Numbered from the stretch's first letter, positions 37,812 to 47,644 are shown. The stretch is 64,000 bases of DNA from Bacteroidota bacterium (GCA_018266435.1 JAFEAL010000009.1:43041-107040); one strand, 5' to 3'. The notes: generated by a model not told the origin, from the letters alone. Made by a program: numbers and translations.

Positions 37812-37903
37812 TGCCTTTCAATGCAAATCAAGAAAAAAAAGTTCACTGGCTGATGGTATTATGTTTTTGCAGGGATTGGGCAAGGGGCTGGCTATACGTT
37901 TTT

Positions 37904-38743
37904 TTACATCAACTTATAGGTGCCGGTAGCTGTTACACTATGTTGTATAGAAGAACCTCTTTGAATTACTGTGCACGACAGAGTAAAACTGTTGGCACCA
38001 GTTTTTGTAAGCGATCCGGAAAGCGAGGAATAAAAATTACTTCCACCATTGATTGCTAAGTCCACATTCAAATACCCGGCTTTGTTCACATCGTGTCCGT
38101 TATTAACCACGAAGCTGCCGTTGCTTGAAGGAGGCATATTATTTATGCGCAGGTACGTTGCGCCAACCGAATAATCATTTATGAATACATCAAAATTGGA
38201 TGCCTGCCAGGTATCGTGTGTGATGAAAGTGGCCCCTGCAAATTGTTTTCCGTTAAAAGTAAACGAGCCCACAATAGCATTGGCAACGACTATTGTTTGA
38301 GAAACCGTAGCACTCACTCCGTTTTTTCCGGTTACCGTTAAGGTCACCTTAAACGTACCATTGGTTTTGAAAGTATGTGTAACCGGTGAAGATATGTCAA
38401 CAGGGCTGTCATCTCCATAGTTCCACATCATTATAGCCGCATTAGCGGTTTGGTTGGTAAACACCACCTCACCTCCTTGCCCTTTTAAAAAAGTAAACTG
38501 AGCCTTGATTGTTTTATTGGGTGTGCAACCGTTCAGGCATAAACTGATGGATACCAGGTTAAATGCTGCAATGAGCCTTAGCTTGTGCAACGTAATTATT
38601 TTATCTGATAGCGCGGCCGAAACGGTAATCAGTTTGTAAAAAAAAACAGGAAACAGCTGTCTCCTTGACAAAGCATTTATGACTCTGCCTTTGATTGATT
38701 TCAAGGCATAAAGAAGAGTCGTTTTATTGCCCTCGGGTCTCAT
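37904..38743 (-). CDS. PKD-domain lipoprotein
   Basis: 279 residues as an ORF. A lipobox (LNGC) sits at residue 73, so the real start is probably the TTG at 38590, which gives a 22-residue lipoprotein signal. A PKD domain follows (about 75-150) with the MMWNYGDDSPVDISSPVTHTF core and the closing GVSATVSQTIVV. The C-terminal half is a beta-rich domain of unknown type. PKD domains mediate surface protein or glycan contacts. Function unknown. Confidence 0.75.
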   Translation of the reverse strand: MRPEGNKTTLLYALKSIKGRVINALSRRQLFPVFFYKLITVSAALSDKIITLHKLRLIAAFNLVSISLCLNGCTPNKTIKAQFTFLKGQGGEVVFTNQTANAAIMMWNYGDDSPVDISSPVTHTFKTNGTFKVTLTVTGKNGVSATVSQTIVVANAIVGSFTFNGKQFAGATFITHDTWQASNFDVFINDYSVGATYLRINNMPPSSNGSFVVNNGHDVNKAGYLNVDLAINGGSNFYSSLSGSLTKTGANSFTLSCTVIQRGSSIQHSVTATGTYKLM

Positions 38744-38892
38744 TGGTTTTGGTTTTTGTTGCCCAAAGGTTAGAAAGTGCAGGCCGCCACCACAGAGGAA
38801 AAACCCTGAATTTGCTATGGGGTTTTTCCTGTTTCATTCAACTTTTTATACTGTATTATGCGAATGCCCGATTTTATTGCAGAAGGATTTTC

Positions 38893-38900
38893 TACTTTCG
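38893..38900 (+). promoter_or_regulatory. near-consensus -7 element upstream of 38920 gene
   Basis: TACTTTCG, 7 of 8 bases of TAnnTTTG, 19 bases before the ATG at 38920. Low confidence on its own. Confidence 0.3.
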
Positions 38901-38919
38901 GTACATCAACCAAAAACCC

Positions 38920-39513
38920 ATGGGAATAAAAAACAGTTTTCTATCCAGAAAGGTATCCTTGTCTGTTGGCACACTTGCAATTGGGATTGGCCTGTTTGGA
39001 ATAGCCAGCGCTACAATGTATTGTGGCGATGGAAAAAAAATTGCCAGACAAGAAGCAGCGTTAGAAACTCCGGAAATTATTTCATTCAACAATATGGCAT
39101 CGAAACTTGTAATTGATACTGGCACAGCAAAAAGTATGGTGCGGTATTATGACAGCACTGCCCCTACCGGTATTGTAAATCATAAACCACTCGTGAATCC
39201 CCTCTTTGTCAATTTTGATCTCAAACCTTTACTTGGATACCTTATCAAAGCTCAGAGCAGTGATTCAGCCACTGGCGTACGCGTGTATTTTGGAAGATAC
39301 CACAACAAAAAACAGCACCCTAGCAGTGGCGATTTAGATTATACAAACCATGCTACCGTAATTTTTGTGCCCGTAAAGACAGTTAATGGCACGGTAACTG
39401 AAATTGGCCCAAACCAATCAACTACAAATTATTCATACAATCCTTACAATGGTGGCAACACCTGCCCACCCCATCCTCCGCAATATTGTCAACCTAACCT
39501 TCTCAGTAAATAA
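38920..39513 (+). CDS. secreted or anchored protein of unknown function
   Basis: 197 residues from the ATG at 38920; upstream in-frame sequence (to 38695) is not protein-like. One N-terminal hydrophobic segment (about 14-33) may be a signal peptide or anchor. The mature part has no family I know. It contains an LLGYLIKAQ...GVRVYFGRY segment and ends in a Pro/Asn/Tyr-rich tail with two Cys (NTCPPHPPQYCQP). It is followed directly by the 7TM protein and the two-component pair, so it may be part of the same signalling unit. Confidence 0.65.
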   Translation: MGIKNSFLSRKVSLSVGTLAIGIGLFGIASATMYCGDGKKIARQEAALETPEIISFNNMASKLVIDTGTAKSMVRYYDSTAPTGIVNHKPLVNPLFVNFDLKPLLGYLIKAQSSDSATGVRVYFGRYHNKKQHPSSGDLDYTNHATVIFVPVKTVNGTVTEIGPNQSTTNYSYNPYNGGNTCPPHPPQYCQPNLLSK

Positions 39514-39514
39514 A

Positions 39515-40162
39515 TTGAAACTATTCCTATTCCAGTGCGCAGAGTTAATTAGCCTCATCGTTTCTTTGCTAACCGCAAAAAAACTGTGGGGCACGCATTT
39601 TTTTTGGTTTATACCATTTCTTGCTCTTACCAACATGGTGGAATTGGGTGCGCGATTTGGATGGTTTACAATAGGTACCAGTAATGTTTGGGTGTATAAT
39701 ATTTTCGAAAATATCGAATTCATTTTTTACGCTTGGTTTTTTTCAACTCAAGCCGCTATCGCCAAAAAGAAAAAAATATTTTATCTCACTGCCGCCTATT
39801 TATGTGTTGCCTGTATCAATATTATTTTCATTCAGGGTTTTTTTAATTTTCACTCCTACTCTTACTTACTGGGGTCTTTGTTTATGATTTACTTAGTCAT
39901 TGATTTTTTTTATAATTTACTTCATCAGCAAGGTGAATATATTCACTTGTTAAAATATCCACCGTTTTGGATCAGTGTGGGTATTCTCTTTTTTTATGTG
40001 GGCATGTTTTCTTTTTATGTTTACTTTGAGTTTATCATACTGCATTTATCGAAAGATTACTCTAATTTATTTTTGGTGTTAATGGACATATTTAACATTG
40101 TTTTGTATGGATGTTTTTCCATCGCCTTCTTATGCCCCAAGCAACCGGTGACTATTCGCTGA
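39515..40162 (+). CDS. 7TM-type membrane protein of unknown function
   Basis: 215 residues from a TTG at 39515, one base after the stop of the preceding gene; the frame is open further upstream but inside that gene. About seven hydrophobic helices cover the whole protein, with an aromatic-rich core (FFWFIPFLALTNMVEL; NIFENIEFIFYAWFFSTQ). No catalytic motif. It overlaps the histidine kinase gene, so it is probably a membrane sensor or partner of that kinase. Confidence 0.7.
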   Translation: MKLFLFQCAELISLIVSLLTAKKLWGTHFFWFIPFLALTNMVELGARFGWFTIGTSNVWVYNIFENIEFIFYAWFFSTQAAIAKKKKIFYLTAAYLCVACINIIFIQGFFNFHSYSYLLGSLFMIYLVIDFFYNLLHQQGEYIHLLKYPPFWISVGILFFYVGMFSFYVYFEFIILHLSKDYSNLFLVLMDIFNIVLYGCFSIAFLCPKQPVTIR

Positions 40163-40935
40163 TCATCGTTTGGTCAACTGTGATCCTGCTTTCGTTGGTT
40201 GCAGGTATCGTCATTTTTATTCTGCTTTACCAAAACAAGCACCGTGAGTTTCTCATCCAAAAAAAATCCTTTCAGGAAAATTTGCTCCAATCAAAAATTG
40301 AAATCAGGGAACAAACCCTGTCTTATGTAGCCCGTGAGTTGCACGATAACTTAGGGCAAACAGCAAGCCTGATCAAGATACACCTGAACACCCTGGCCTT
40401 GGCTGATACACCTCAGTCAAATCAAAAAATAGAAGAAACCAAAGAATTAGTCAGGCAACTGATCGCTGACCTGAAATTCATTTCGATGGGGCTTACCAAC
40501 GATATGGTGACTAAAATCGGTCTGGTCAAGTCTATTGAAAAGGAAGCCGAACGCATCAACCGATTGGGCCAACTCACCGTAACCCTTGAGTCAGAAGGAA
40601 TACCGTTTCTAGTGAACAACGATGTTTCCGTCATCCTGTACCGCATGGTACAGGAAATCCTCAACAATGCCGTAAAGCACAGCCAGGCTACCGCTATCCG
40701 CATAATATTGAAGTTGGCTAAAAATATACTTACTTTGGTCATCTTTGATAATGGAGTCGGCTTTGATCCTGAAACCCCGGATAGAAATGGTATGGGCTTG
40801 CACAACCTGCAAAACCGAGCACAGCAAATTCACGCGCAGTGCCGGATACAAAGCTCGCCCAACGCAGGAACCACCGTATCCATTGAACTTCCTATAACTG
40901 ATGACACCCAACCCGATCAAACTAGCCCTCGTTGA
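40132..40935 (+). CDS. NarL-family (HPK7) sensor histidine kinase
   Basis: 267 residues from the ATG at 40132; an ATG at 40111 would add seven residues. One membrane helix (about 10-33), then a coiled linker and the HisKA_3 dimer domain with phospho-acceptor His71 in ELHDNLGQ. The ATPase domain shows the N box (VQEILNNAVKHSQA) and G box (DNGVGFDP; GMGLHNLQNRA). There is no sensory domain, so the stimulus probably comes from the adjacent 7TM protein. It overlaps the regulator gene by 35 bases. Confidence 0.88.
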   Translation: MPQATGDYSLIIVWSTVILLSLVAGIVIFILLYQNKHREFLIQKKSFQENLLQSKIEIREQTLSYVARELHDNLGQTASLIKIHLNTLALADTPQSNQKIEETKELVRQLIADLKFISMGLTNDMVTKIGLVKSIEKEAERINRLGQLTVTLESEGIPFLVNNDVSVILYRMVQEILNNAVKHSQATAIRIILKLAKNILTLVIFDNGVGFDPETPDRNGMGLHNLQNRAQQIHAQCRIQSSPNAGTTVSIELPITDDTQPDQTSPR

Positions 40936-41557
40936 TGATCACAAACTTTTCCGCAAAGGCCTCATCAGCCTGATCGAATATGTCAATCCCAATTACTCAG
41001 TTTTATTTGAGGCCGATGACGGATTAGACCTTCAAAAAAAAATTAACCCGAATAATCTTCCCCATATAATTTTGCTCGACATCAATATGCCGAAGATGAG
41101 CGGCTTTGAAACGTTGGCCTGGCTTAACCAGCACCACCCTTTGGTAAAGGTACTGGTGGTGAGCATGGTGGAAAAAGAAGAAACCATTGTGCAGATGTTG
41201 AAGCTAGGTGCTAAAGGATATCTCAGCAAAGATGTAGAACCGACTGAACTGAGTGAAGCTCTGGTCTCCATCGCTTCTAAGGGATTTTATTACACCGATT
41301 TTATTACCGGAAAACTGGTGCACTCGTTACAGCATCCTGATGAAAAATCAGCCCAGCATCAGTTAAGCCCGCAAGAAAAAGAGTTTTTAAAACTGGCATG
41401 CACCGAACTAACCTACGCACAGATAGCCGACCAGATGTGCCTCAGCCCCAAAACCATTGACGGTTATCGAAATACGTTATTTGAAAAATTGGAAGTGAAA
41501 AGCCGCGTGGGGCTTGTACTTTATGCGGTGAGAAACAATCTTATCAAAGTAGAGTAA
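40901..41557 (+). CDS. NarL/FixJ-family response regulator
   Basis: 218 residues. Receiver domain 1 to about 125 with phospho-acceptor Asp60 (ILLDINMP), the acidic pair VDDH at 11-14 and Lys near 108. The C-terminal LuxR-type helix-turn-helix (about 148-212) reads LSPQEKEFLKLACTELTYAQIADQM followed by SPKTIDGYRN. It pairs with the overlapping histidine kinase. Target genes are not evident from the sequence. Confidence 0.92.
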   Translation: MTPNPIKLALVDDHKLFRKGLISLIEYVNPNYSVLFEADDGLDLQKKINPNNLPHIILLDINMPKMSGFETLAWLNQHHPLVKVLVVSMVEKEETIVQMLKLGAKGYLSKDVEPTELSEALVSIASKGFYYTDFITGKLVHSLQHPDEKSAQHQLSPQEKEFLKLACTELTYAQIADQMCLSPKTIDGYRNTLFEKLEVKSRVGLVLYAVRNNLIKVE

Positions 41558-41565
41558 CGTAAATC

Positions 41566-41787
41566 ATGCCCCTCATCAACATTAAAGTTATTCCTAACGC
41601 TAGAAAAAATACTGTAACACCAGAAGGCGACAGGCTGAAAGTACATGTGCAAGCACCGGCCAATGATGGCAAAGCCAACGAGGTTGTGCTGCAAGTTTTA
41701 GCCAGGCATTTTTCCGTAAAGAAAAACCAAGTGTTGATCAGGCGTGGCGAAAAATCGAGAAATAAAGTGGTGGAGATATTGAGTTGA
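41566..41787 (+). CDS. DUF167/YggU family protein
   Basis: 73 residues. It matches YggU-like proteins in full: INIKVIPNARKNTV, LKVHVQAPANDGKANEVVLQVLARHF and QVLIRRGEKSRNKVVEI. Small cytoplasmic alpha/beta protein of unknown function. It follows the regulator gene by 8 bases. Confidence 0.88.
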   Translation: MPLINIKVIPNARKNTVTPEGDRLKVHVQAPANDGKANEVVLQVLARHFSVKKNQVLIRRGEKSRNKVVEILS

Positions 41788-41870
41788 AGCTCGGTTGTCC
41801 GGCTAAAAAAAATTTTGCTCTGCTACAATTAAAAGGCTATCATTAGCTTTTGTTATACCTATACCCCTTC

Positions 41871-43157
41871 ATGCACAGCCACGAAACAAAACCTTCTACC
41901 ATTACCCAATGGCTTAGCCGCACCAACGGGTTTTGGTTTTCACTCTACACGGCCGGCATTGCCTTCCTGCTCTACACTTGCATTTTTTCTTTCCGCAAAA
42001 CGTTTACGGCCGGCACTTTTCAAGGAGTAGAATTTATAGGCCTCAGCTACAAAAGCTGGCTGGTCATAGCGCAGGTAGTAGGCTACGGGCTATCAAAATT
42101 TATTGGCATCAAAATTATTTCCGAACTAAAAGCCCAATCGCGGTCAAAAGGGATTTTAATCATGTCGGCCATAGCCGTAGCCTCCTGGTTTTTTTTCGCC
42201 ATCACCCCGCCACCGTACAATATTATTTTTCTGTTCACTAACGGCATGCCTTTGGGTATGATTTGGGGAATGGTATTCGGCTACCTGGAAGGACGAAGAG
42301 TTACTGAAGTACTGGGTGCCGGGCTATCGGTAAGTTTTATTTTCTCGGCCGGGTTTAGTAAAACTGTGGGTGGTTATTTGCTTCGCGATTGGAACGTGAG
42401 TGAATTTTGGATGCCTTTCGTGGCCGGACTGGTGTTTGGCATACCCATGCTCCTCTTTCTGTATTTGCTTAATCAAGTACCTCCACCCTCTCCTCTCGAT
42501 GAACAACTGCGTACCAAGAGGCAACCGATGAATGCCGCTGAACGGTTAGAATTTACCCGATCTTTTTTACCGGGGATAGTTTTTTTTGTGCTTGCCTACA
42601 TGATGTTTACCATATTCCGCGATGTACGCGATAATTTTTCGGCCGAAGTATGGAAGGCACTCGGCTACACCAACCCAGGCATATTTACCCGCACGGAGGT
42701 TCCGATTTCCTTATGTACACTTATTGTGATGGGCAGTTTGATTGTGGTGAAAAACAACCTCAAGGCGCTGATGCTCATTCATCTCATCATCATTTTAGGA
42801 ATGATCTTGTTGGGTGTATCTACTTTTCTTTTTGAGCAGCAGTTGATTAGTGCTCCCGTGTGGATGACCCTGATCGGCATGGGGTTATACCTGGGATATA
42901 TTCCTTTCAACAGTATTTTCTTTGACCGGCTGCTGGCAGCCTTCAGCTATTCGGGCACGGTGGGCTTCATTATGTACGTGGCCGATTCATTCGGCTACCT
43001 GGGCAGTGTATCGGTGCTTCTTTACCGCGAGTTGGGCTTAACTCACTTAAGCTGGCTTGCTTTTTTTATCCGCAGCGGGTATGCGGTATCAATCCTCGGC
43101 ACACTGCTCATCTTCGGATCAATGATTTACTTCCGAAGGAAACATGCTAAAATTTAG
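41871..43157 (+). CDS. DUF5690 family MFS-like membrane protein
   Basis: 428 residues from the ATG at 41871. About twelve membrane helices with an MFS-like arrangement. Characteristic patches are FRKTFTAGTFQGVEFIGLSYKSWL, TNGMPLGMIWGMVFGYLEGRRVTEVLG and FNSIFFDRLLAAF. I recognise these as DUF5690, a Bacteroidota family without known substrate. Its 3' end overlaps the convergent small membrane gene by 11 bases. Confidence 0.82.
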   Translation: MHSHETKPSTITQWLSRTNGFWFSLYTAGIAFLLYTCIFSFRKTFTAGTFQGVEFIGLSYKSWLVIAQVVGYGLSKFIGIKIISELKAQSRSKGILIMSAIAVASWFFFAITPPPYNIIFLFTNGMPLGMIWGMVFGYLEGRRVTEVLGAGLSVSFIFSAGFSKTVGGYLLRDWNVSEFWMPFVAGLVFGIPMLLFLYLLNQVPPPSPLDEQLRTKRQPMNAAERLEFTRSFLPGIVFFVLAYMMFTIFRDVRDNFSAEVWKALGYTNPGIFTRTEVPISLCTLIVMGSLIVVKNNLKALMLIHLIIILGMILLGVSTFLFEQQLISAPVWMTLIGMGLYLGYIPFNSIFFDRLLAAFSYSGTVGFIMYVADSFGYLGSVSVLLYRELGLTHLSWLAFFIRSGYAVSILGTLLIFGSMIYFRRKHAKI

Positions 43158-43548
43158 ATTCTTGTTTTTTTAAAATAAAAAATGAAATCACGATTGCCAG
43201 CCACACGGCTAAAGGAGTAACCAAAAAAATAAAGGCTGACTTGGTGTCTTCGGGTAAAAATATTCCGCTATAAGCTGTTACCGATGCCAAGGACAAAACC
43301 AATAGCAACCGCTGTACTTTGCGTTGAATCAAAAAAGCACTGCGCTTAAAATGTCTCTCCAAAACAAATAATCCTGCAAAGGGAAGAAAAACCCACACGG
43401 CAAAAAGTATTTTCAAAACTATTGAACTTTGATGCTGCCCGGCTACAAACAAAAAAACAAGTGAACTTATCGTACTCAACTCGAAGACAGTCAATGCCAC
43501 GGTATGTAACACACTTTGACTTGGGGTGGATCTATCCATTGCCATCAC
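43147..43548 (-). CDS. small four-helix membrane protein of unknown function
   Basis: 133 residues as an ORF; ATG codons at 43545 and 43539 are likelier starts than the GTG at 43548. Four hydrophobic helices separated by short basic loops (ERHFKRSAFLIQRK), ending in a Lys-rich tail. No family recognised. It lies 12 bases after the GH3 gene on the same strand, so it may be the last gene of the glycan locus. Confidence 0.65.
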   Translation of the reverse strand: MMAMDRSTPSQSVLHTVALTVFELSTISSLVFLFVAGQHQSSIVLKILFAVWVFLPFAGLFVLERHFKRSAFLIQRKVQRLLLVLSLASVTAYSGIFLPEDTKSAFIFLVTPLAVWLAIVISFFILKKQESKF

Positions 43549-43560
43549 TTTATACCTGGT

Positions 43561-45855
43561 TTATTTCAATTCAAATTCTGCGCGTTTTACATGTTGTGAA
43601 TCTCCGCCAACAAACACTTCAAACTTTCCGGGTTCGCTGCCAAAAGACAAATCTGATTTATAAAAAGACAAATCCTTATTACTCAGAATAAAATTTACGG
43701 TTTGGGTCTCCCCGGCTTTGATCTTTATTTTTTTAAACCTTTTTAGTTCTTTTACCGGCCGTGTGATGGAGCCTACCTCATCGTGGAGGTACACCTGCAC
43801 CACTTCTTTTCCATCGAGTGGGCCTTTGTTAGTCACATCTATCGAAACCATAATTGAGTCAGATGAAGTCATGGTCGTTTTATTGAGCCTGATCTCTCCG
43901 TACTCAAATTGAGCGTAGCTCAACCCAAAACCAAACGGATAGACGGGGTCATTGGAAACATCGAGGTAGCCAGAGCGGAATTTTTCAAACCATTTACCCA
44001 TGGGTCTGCCCGTGTTTCGCTGAGCATAGTAGGTAGGCACCTGCCCGATGTTTTGAGGAAATGTTGTAGTCAGTTTTCCTGAAGGATTAACCTCACCAAA
44101 CAATACATCGGCAATGGCATCGCCCGCTTCACTACCGCCAAACCACACATCTAAAATGGCAGGCACGTGTTCATTCTCCCACTTCAATGTCATTGGGCGG
44201 CCGTTGAATAATACCAGCACCACCGGTTTGCCGGTGTTAAGCAAAGCTTTCAATAACTCCACTTGCGTATCAGGAATTCCAATGTCTGTACGGCTTGACG
44301 CTTCACCGGTCATTTCAGCCGATTCGCCCAGCGCAGCTACAATTACATCGGCTTGCTTAGCTACACGCAATGCTTCCTCGCGCAATTCGTCTGCATTACG
44401 TTTATCGCGGTGGAGTGTTTTTCCAAAAGGCGTGGCATTTTCTTCGAGGTAAGCATCGTTATACAAATTAGAGCCTTTGGCATAAAGTACTTTTGCTTGA
44501 TGAGTAGTTGCTTTCTCCAATCCTTTCCTGAGTGTGATCGATTCAGAAAACCGGGCCGCCACACTCCACGTGCCCGTTACATTTTCAACGGCATCGGCCA
44601 ACGGGCCAATCAAGGCAATTGTGCCTTGCTTTTTGAGTGGCAATAAATGGTTTTGATTTTTCAGCAGTACAAAACTCTGAGCCGCAACACTTCTTGAAAA
44701 GGCCCGGTTAGAATCGGTAAAAATTTCTTTTTCTGCACGGGCTTCGTTGCAGTACCGGTACGGGTCATCGAGCAAACCCAGTTTGTATTTGGCCTCCAAC
44801 ACCCTTCTGCATGCCTGGTTAATTTGTTGTTCGGTTATCTTTCCTTCCTTTAATGAATTCGTGAGGGTAGTCAAAAATCCTTCGCTTACCATGTCCATAT
44901 CAATACCGGCACCGAGCGCACGCGCAGAAACGGTTTGCAAATCGCCAATGCCGTGCTGCACCATTTCACTCACGCCTGTATAATCAGAAACCAGCATGCC
45001 GGTGAAGCCCCACTCATTGCGCAGTACATCGGTGAGCAGCCAGTGGTTTGCCGTGGCCGGCACACCGTCAATCTCATTGAACGAGGCCATCACACTTCCT
45101 ACCCCTGCATCTACAGCCGCTTTGTAGGGAGGAAAATAGTCATTGTACATTCGCAGGTGGCTCATGTCGGTCACATTGTAATCGCGGCCGGCCTCAGATG
45201 CCCCGTACAACGCATAGTGTTTTACACACGCCATGATGGTGTTGGCAGCCGAAAGGTCATTGCCTTGGTAACCTTTTACCATGGCTTCGGCTATGCGCGA
45301 ACCAAGGTAGGGATCCTCGCCACTGCCTTCGGCAATACGCCCCCAGCGTGCATCACGGGCTAGATCAACCATGGGCGAGTATCCCCAGTTGATGCCGTCA
45401 GCGCTGGCTTCGGTAGCGGCCATGCGTGCCGTTTGTTGAATCAAGTCGGTGTCCCAACTGCAACTCAATCCCAGTGGAATAGGGAAAACCGTTTCGTAGC
45501 CATGAATAACATCCATGCCAAAAATCAACGGAATTTTCATGCGACTTTTTTCCATCGCTATCCGCTGCATCTCGCGCACGTTGGCTGCACCTTTGATATT
45601 GAACAACCCGCCAACTTTTCCCTGCTCTATTTTTTTCCCGATGTCTGAACTGGCCGCTTCACCGGTTTTAAAGTAGCCAGCCGATGGAAGGTTAAGTTGC
45701 CCGATTTTTTCTTCAATCGTCATCAGGCTCATCAGTGAATCTACTTTCCGGTTCATGCGGGAATTATTTTTCTGCTTTTGGCAGGAAAACATTATCGCAA
45801 TTACCATGAAAGGAAGAATACTTTTTTTTGTAATCAGGTGGAGTGTGCGGTTCAT
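43561..45855 (-). CDS. GH3 beta-glucosidase (BglX type), lipoprotein
   Basis: 764 residues, the BglX length. A lipoprotein signal ends at IMFSC. The GH3 N-terminal barrel (about 45-370) includes KIPLIFGMDVIHGYETVFPIPL and CVKHYALYGASEAGRDYN; the nucleophile Asp is in GMLVSDYTGV near 285. The C-terminal alpha/beta sandwich and Fn3-like domain complete the enzyme. It removes beta-linked glucose from the non-reducing end of oligosaccharides. Directly downstream of a GH144-like gene, so beta-1,2-gluco-oligosaccharides are a good guess: GH3 enzymes of that specificity are known in Bacteroides. Confidence 0.93.
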   Translation of the reverse strand: MNRTLHLITKKSILPFMVIAIMFSCQKQKNNSRMNRKVDSLMSLMTIEEKIGQLNLPSAGYFKTGEAASSDIGKKIEQGKVGGLFNIKGAANVREMQRIAMEKSRMKIPLIFGMDVIHGYETVFPIPLGLSCSWDTDLIQQTARMAATEASADGINWGYSPMVDLARDARWGRIAEGSGEDPYLGSRIAEAMVKGYQGNDLSAANTIMACVKHYALYGASEAGRDYNVTDMSHLRMYNDYFPPYKAAVDAGVGSVMASFNEIDGVPATANHWLLTDVLRNEWGFTGMLVSDYTGVSEMVQHGIGDLQTVSARALGAGIDMDMVSEGFLTTLTNSLKEGKITEQQINQACRRVLEAKYKLGLLDDPYRYCNEARAEKEIFTDSNRAFSRSVAAQSFVLLKNQNHLLPLKKQGTIALIGPLADAVENVTGTWSVAARFSESITLRKGLEKATTHQAKVLYAKGSNLYNDAYLEENATPFGKTLHRDKRNADELREEALRVAKQADVIVAALGESAEMTGEASSRTDIGIPDTQVELLKALLNTGKPVVLVLFNGRPMTLKWENEHVPAILDVWFGGSEAGDAIADVLFGEVNPSGKLTTTFPQNIGQVPTYYAQRNTGRPMGKWFEKFRSGYLDVSNDPVYPFGFGLSYAQFEYGEIRLNKTTMTSSDSIMVSIDVTNKGPLDGKEVVQVYLHDEVGSITRPVKELKRFKKIKIKAGETQTVNFILSNKDLSFYKSDLSFGSEPGKFEVFVGGDSQHVKRAEFELK

Positions 45856-45875
45856 AGGCTTATCAATTTAGCAGG

Positions 45876-47513
45876 CTAATTAAACCCGAGTTTCGTTTTA
45901 GCTGCCTGCACTTCGGGCGCAGACGTAAATAAGTTCCAGAGAAGTTGAGTCCGGTAATTTTCAATCATCACCACTATCGGCCCCTGATCAATGGCCAGCG
46001 TGGAGGTAGCTGTCCATCCCTGGGTGATGTTAAATGAATCGTAAAATCCATACTGGCCCCACATCTTGTCTCCCAGTATGTAGTAAAAGTATTTGATAGC
46101 ATTCATCGACTGCGTGGGCGTGTAGGGCATCGATGAAATAGCGGCTGTTGGAGTAATTGTGCCATTGTCGCTGGTGGGCGACTGCGCATCATACCCCCAC
46201 GGATTGTCACTGGCCGTGAGCCCCCAGCAGTTGTCGGCATAGCCTATAAAATTTCCCGGGTTGGCTGTACAATAATCGTGGTTGATCAGGGCATGGTTAG
46301 TATTCTGCGTCCAATAATTTGCATACGCATCTTGCGTGTGCGGATCAAAACCCAGAAAAGAATAGTGAGTAAAAAAAAGCGGCCCGCCATAATCCTGCCC
46401 CAGAGGCAACACATGGCCGTAAAATGTTTTGCCATTTTTGATAGAGCCGTTTTGCGCCCATCCTTGCTGGTACACACTCGCAGGAATGGTGTGCGTGGGT
46501 GAGCCCGCTGCCAGCAGGTAAACAATCAAAGCTTCGTCATAACCGCGAATAGGCATGTTCATAATCCATCCTTTGTCGGGCGACCAATGCCAATACAATA
46601 CTTGCTGGCTGCCCTGCCTGAACCAGTCAAACTCTACGGCCTGCCACAGATTGTTGATGCGGTTGATGAGATTATTTCCCACCGTGTCGGTAGAGGTAAG
46701 GTATTGCCTGACGGTGATCAGGCCTTGCACCATAAACGAAGTTTCTACCAAGTCGGCTCCGTTGTCGTTGGTGCTGAAGGGAATGACTTTGCCGGTGGTG
46801 CCATCGCTCCAGTGTGGCCACGCCCCATGAAAGCGGTCGGCCTTTTCTAAGTAGGAAATGATTTTAACAAACCGTGCAATGCCGTTGGCCCGTGAAATAA
46901 ATCCGCGGTTGATGCCCACCACCAGTGCCATTAGCCCAAAGCCACTTCCGCCTGTTGTGACTAAGTTTCCTGAAGAGTTTCTCTCGCGTGCCATGCCGCT
47001 GACCGGCTCAGCAAAATCATAAAAATATTTTAACGTTTGTTGTTGTACGAGATTAACCAAGGCTGTATCGGATATGGCGGGAAACTTGGATGCCGGATTA
47101 ATCCCGGTAATAATTCTGATCAAAACTCCTGATCCTGAAAAAATTTTTTGTGTAGTGGATGCTAACTGAGGCGACACCTGCAGGTTATAACTGGTCAGGT
47201 AATTTAACGGGTTCACCGGCTGAATAACCAGCGTACTGTCATGATGGGTGAAGGCAATGGAAATGGCGACAATGCCGCCATTCAGGCTGATGTAGTTTTG
47301 TGCCGAAGCGTGATTGATCGGCTCAGAAAAATTCAAGGTGAGTTGTGGGGTGATGGATGCACCCGAATAACTGAGGCTGGTCGGGCGGCCATCAAGAGAA
47401 GCCGACACCAGGGTAATGTTTTTTGCTCCCGAAGAAACTTTAACGGAGTCGTTTCTGCAGGAGATGAGGAGTAATATACAGAAAACCGAAAGGAGAAAAG
47501 ACTTATTACACAT
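45876..47513 (-). CDS. GH144-like glucanase (glycoamylase-like domain) lipoprotein
   Basis: 545 residues. Lipobox LLISC at the N-terminus, an Ig-like (SbsA/Big-type) domain at about 30-135, then the glycoamylase-like (alpha/alpha)6 barrel (about 150-535). Diagnostic stretches are LKYFYDFAEPVSGMARERNSS, FGLMALVVGINRGFISR, DLVETSFMVQGLI, RGYDEALIVYLLA and CWGLTASDNPWGYDAQSP. Pfam's glycoamylase family is now GH144, whose studied members split beta-1,2-glucan. With the downstream GH3 gene it would give a two-step route from glucan to glucose. The substrate is inferred from family, not proven. Confidence 0.88.
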   Translation of the reverse strand: MCNKSFLLSVFCILLLISCRNDSVKVSSGAKNITLVSASLDGRPTSLSYSGASITPQLTLNFSEPINHASAQNYISLNGGIVAISIAFTHHDSTLVIQPVNPLNYLTSYNLQVSPQLASTTQKIFSGSGVLIRIITGINPASKFPAISDTALVNLVQQQTLKYFYDFAEPVSGMARERNSSGNLVTTGGSGFGLMALVVGINRGFISRANGIARFVKIISYLEKADRFHGAWPHWSDGTTGKVIPFSTNDNGADLVETSFMVQGLITVRQYLTSTDTVGNNLINRINNLWQAVEFDWFRQGSQQVLYWHWSPDKGWIMNMPIRGYDEALIVYLLAAGSPTHTIPASVYQQGWAQNGSIKNGKTFYGHVLPLGQDYGGPLFFTHYSFLGFDPHTQDAYANYWTQNTNHALINHDYCTANPGNFIGYADNCWGLTASDNPWGYDAQSPTSDNGTITPTAAISSMPYTPTQSMNAIKYFYYILGDKMWGQYGFYDSFNITQGWTATSTLAIDQGPIVVMIENYRTQLLWNLFTSAPEVQAAKTKLGFN

Positions 47514-47598
47514 TTGATTATAACATGCGAATTGAGTAGTGCAAAAGATTTATTTTTTTTTAAAAACGAGATTCTTGTAATAATTAATTGAAAGAAGA

Positions 47599-47620
47599 AG
47601 AGGATGCTTGCGCATCCTCT
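47599..47620 (-). terminator. hairpin terminator between LamG gene and GH144-like gene
   Basis: Perfect 9-bp stem AGAGGATGC / GCATCCTCT with a 4-base loop, 25 bases after the LamG stop. On the - strand the tail TCTTCTTT is U-rich but broken, so some read-through to the enzyme genes is likely. Confidence 0.6.
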
Positions 47621-47644
47621 CTTATTTAAACTCTAAAACACAAA

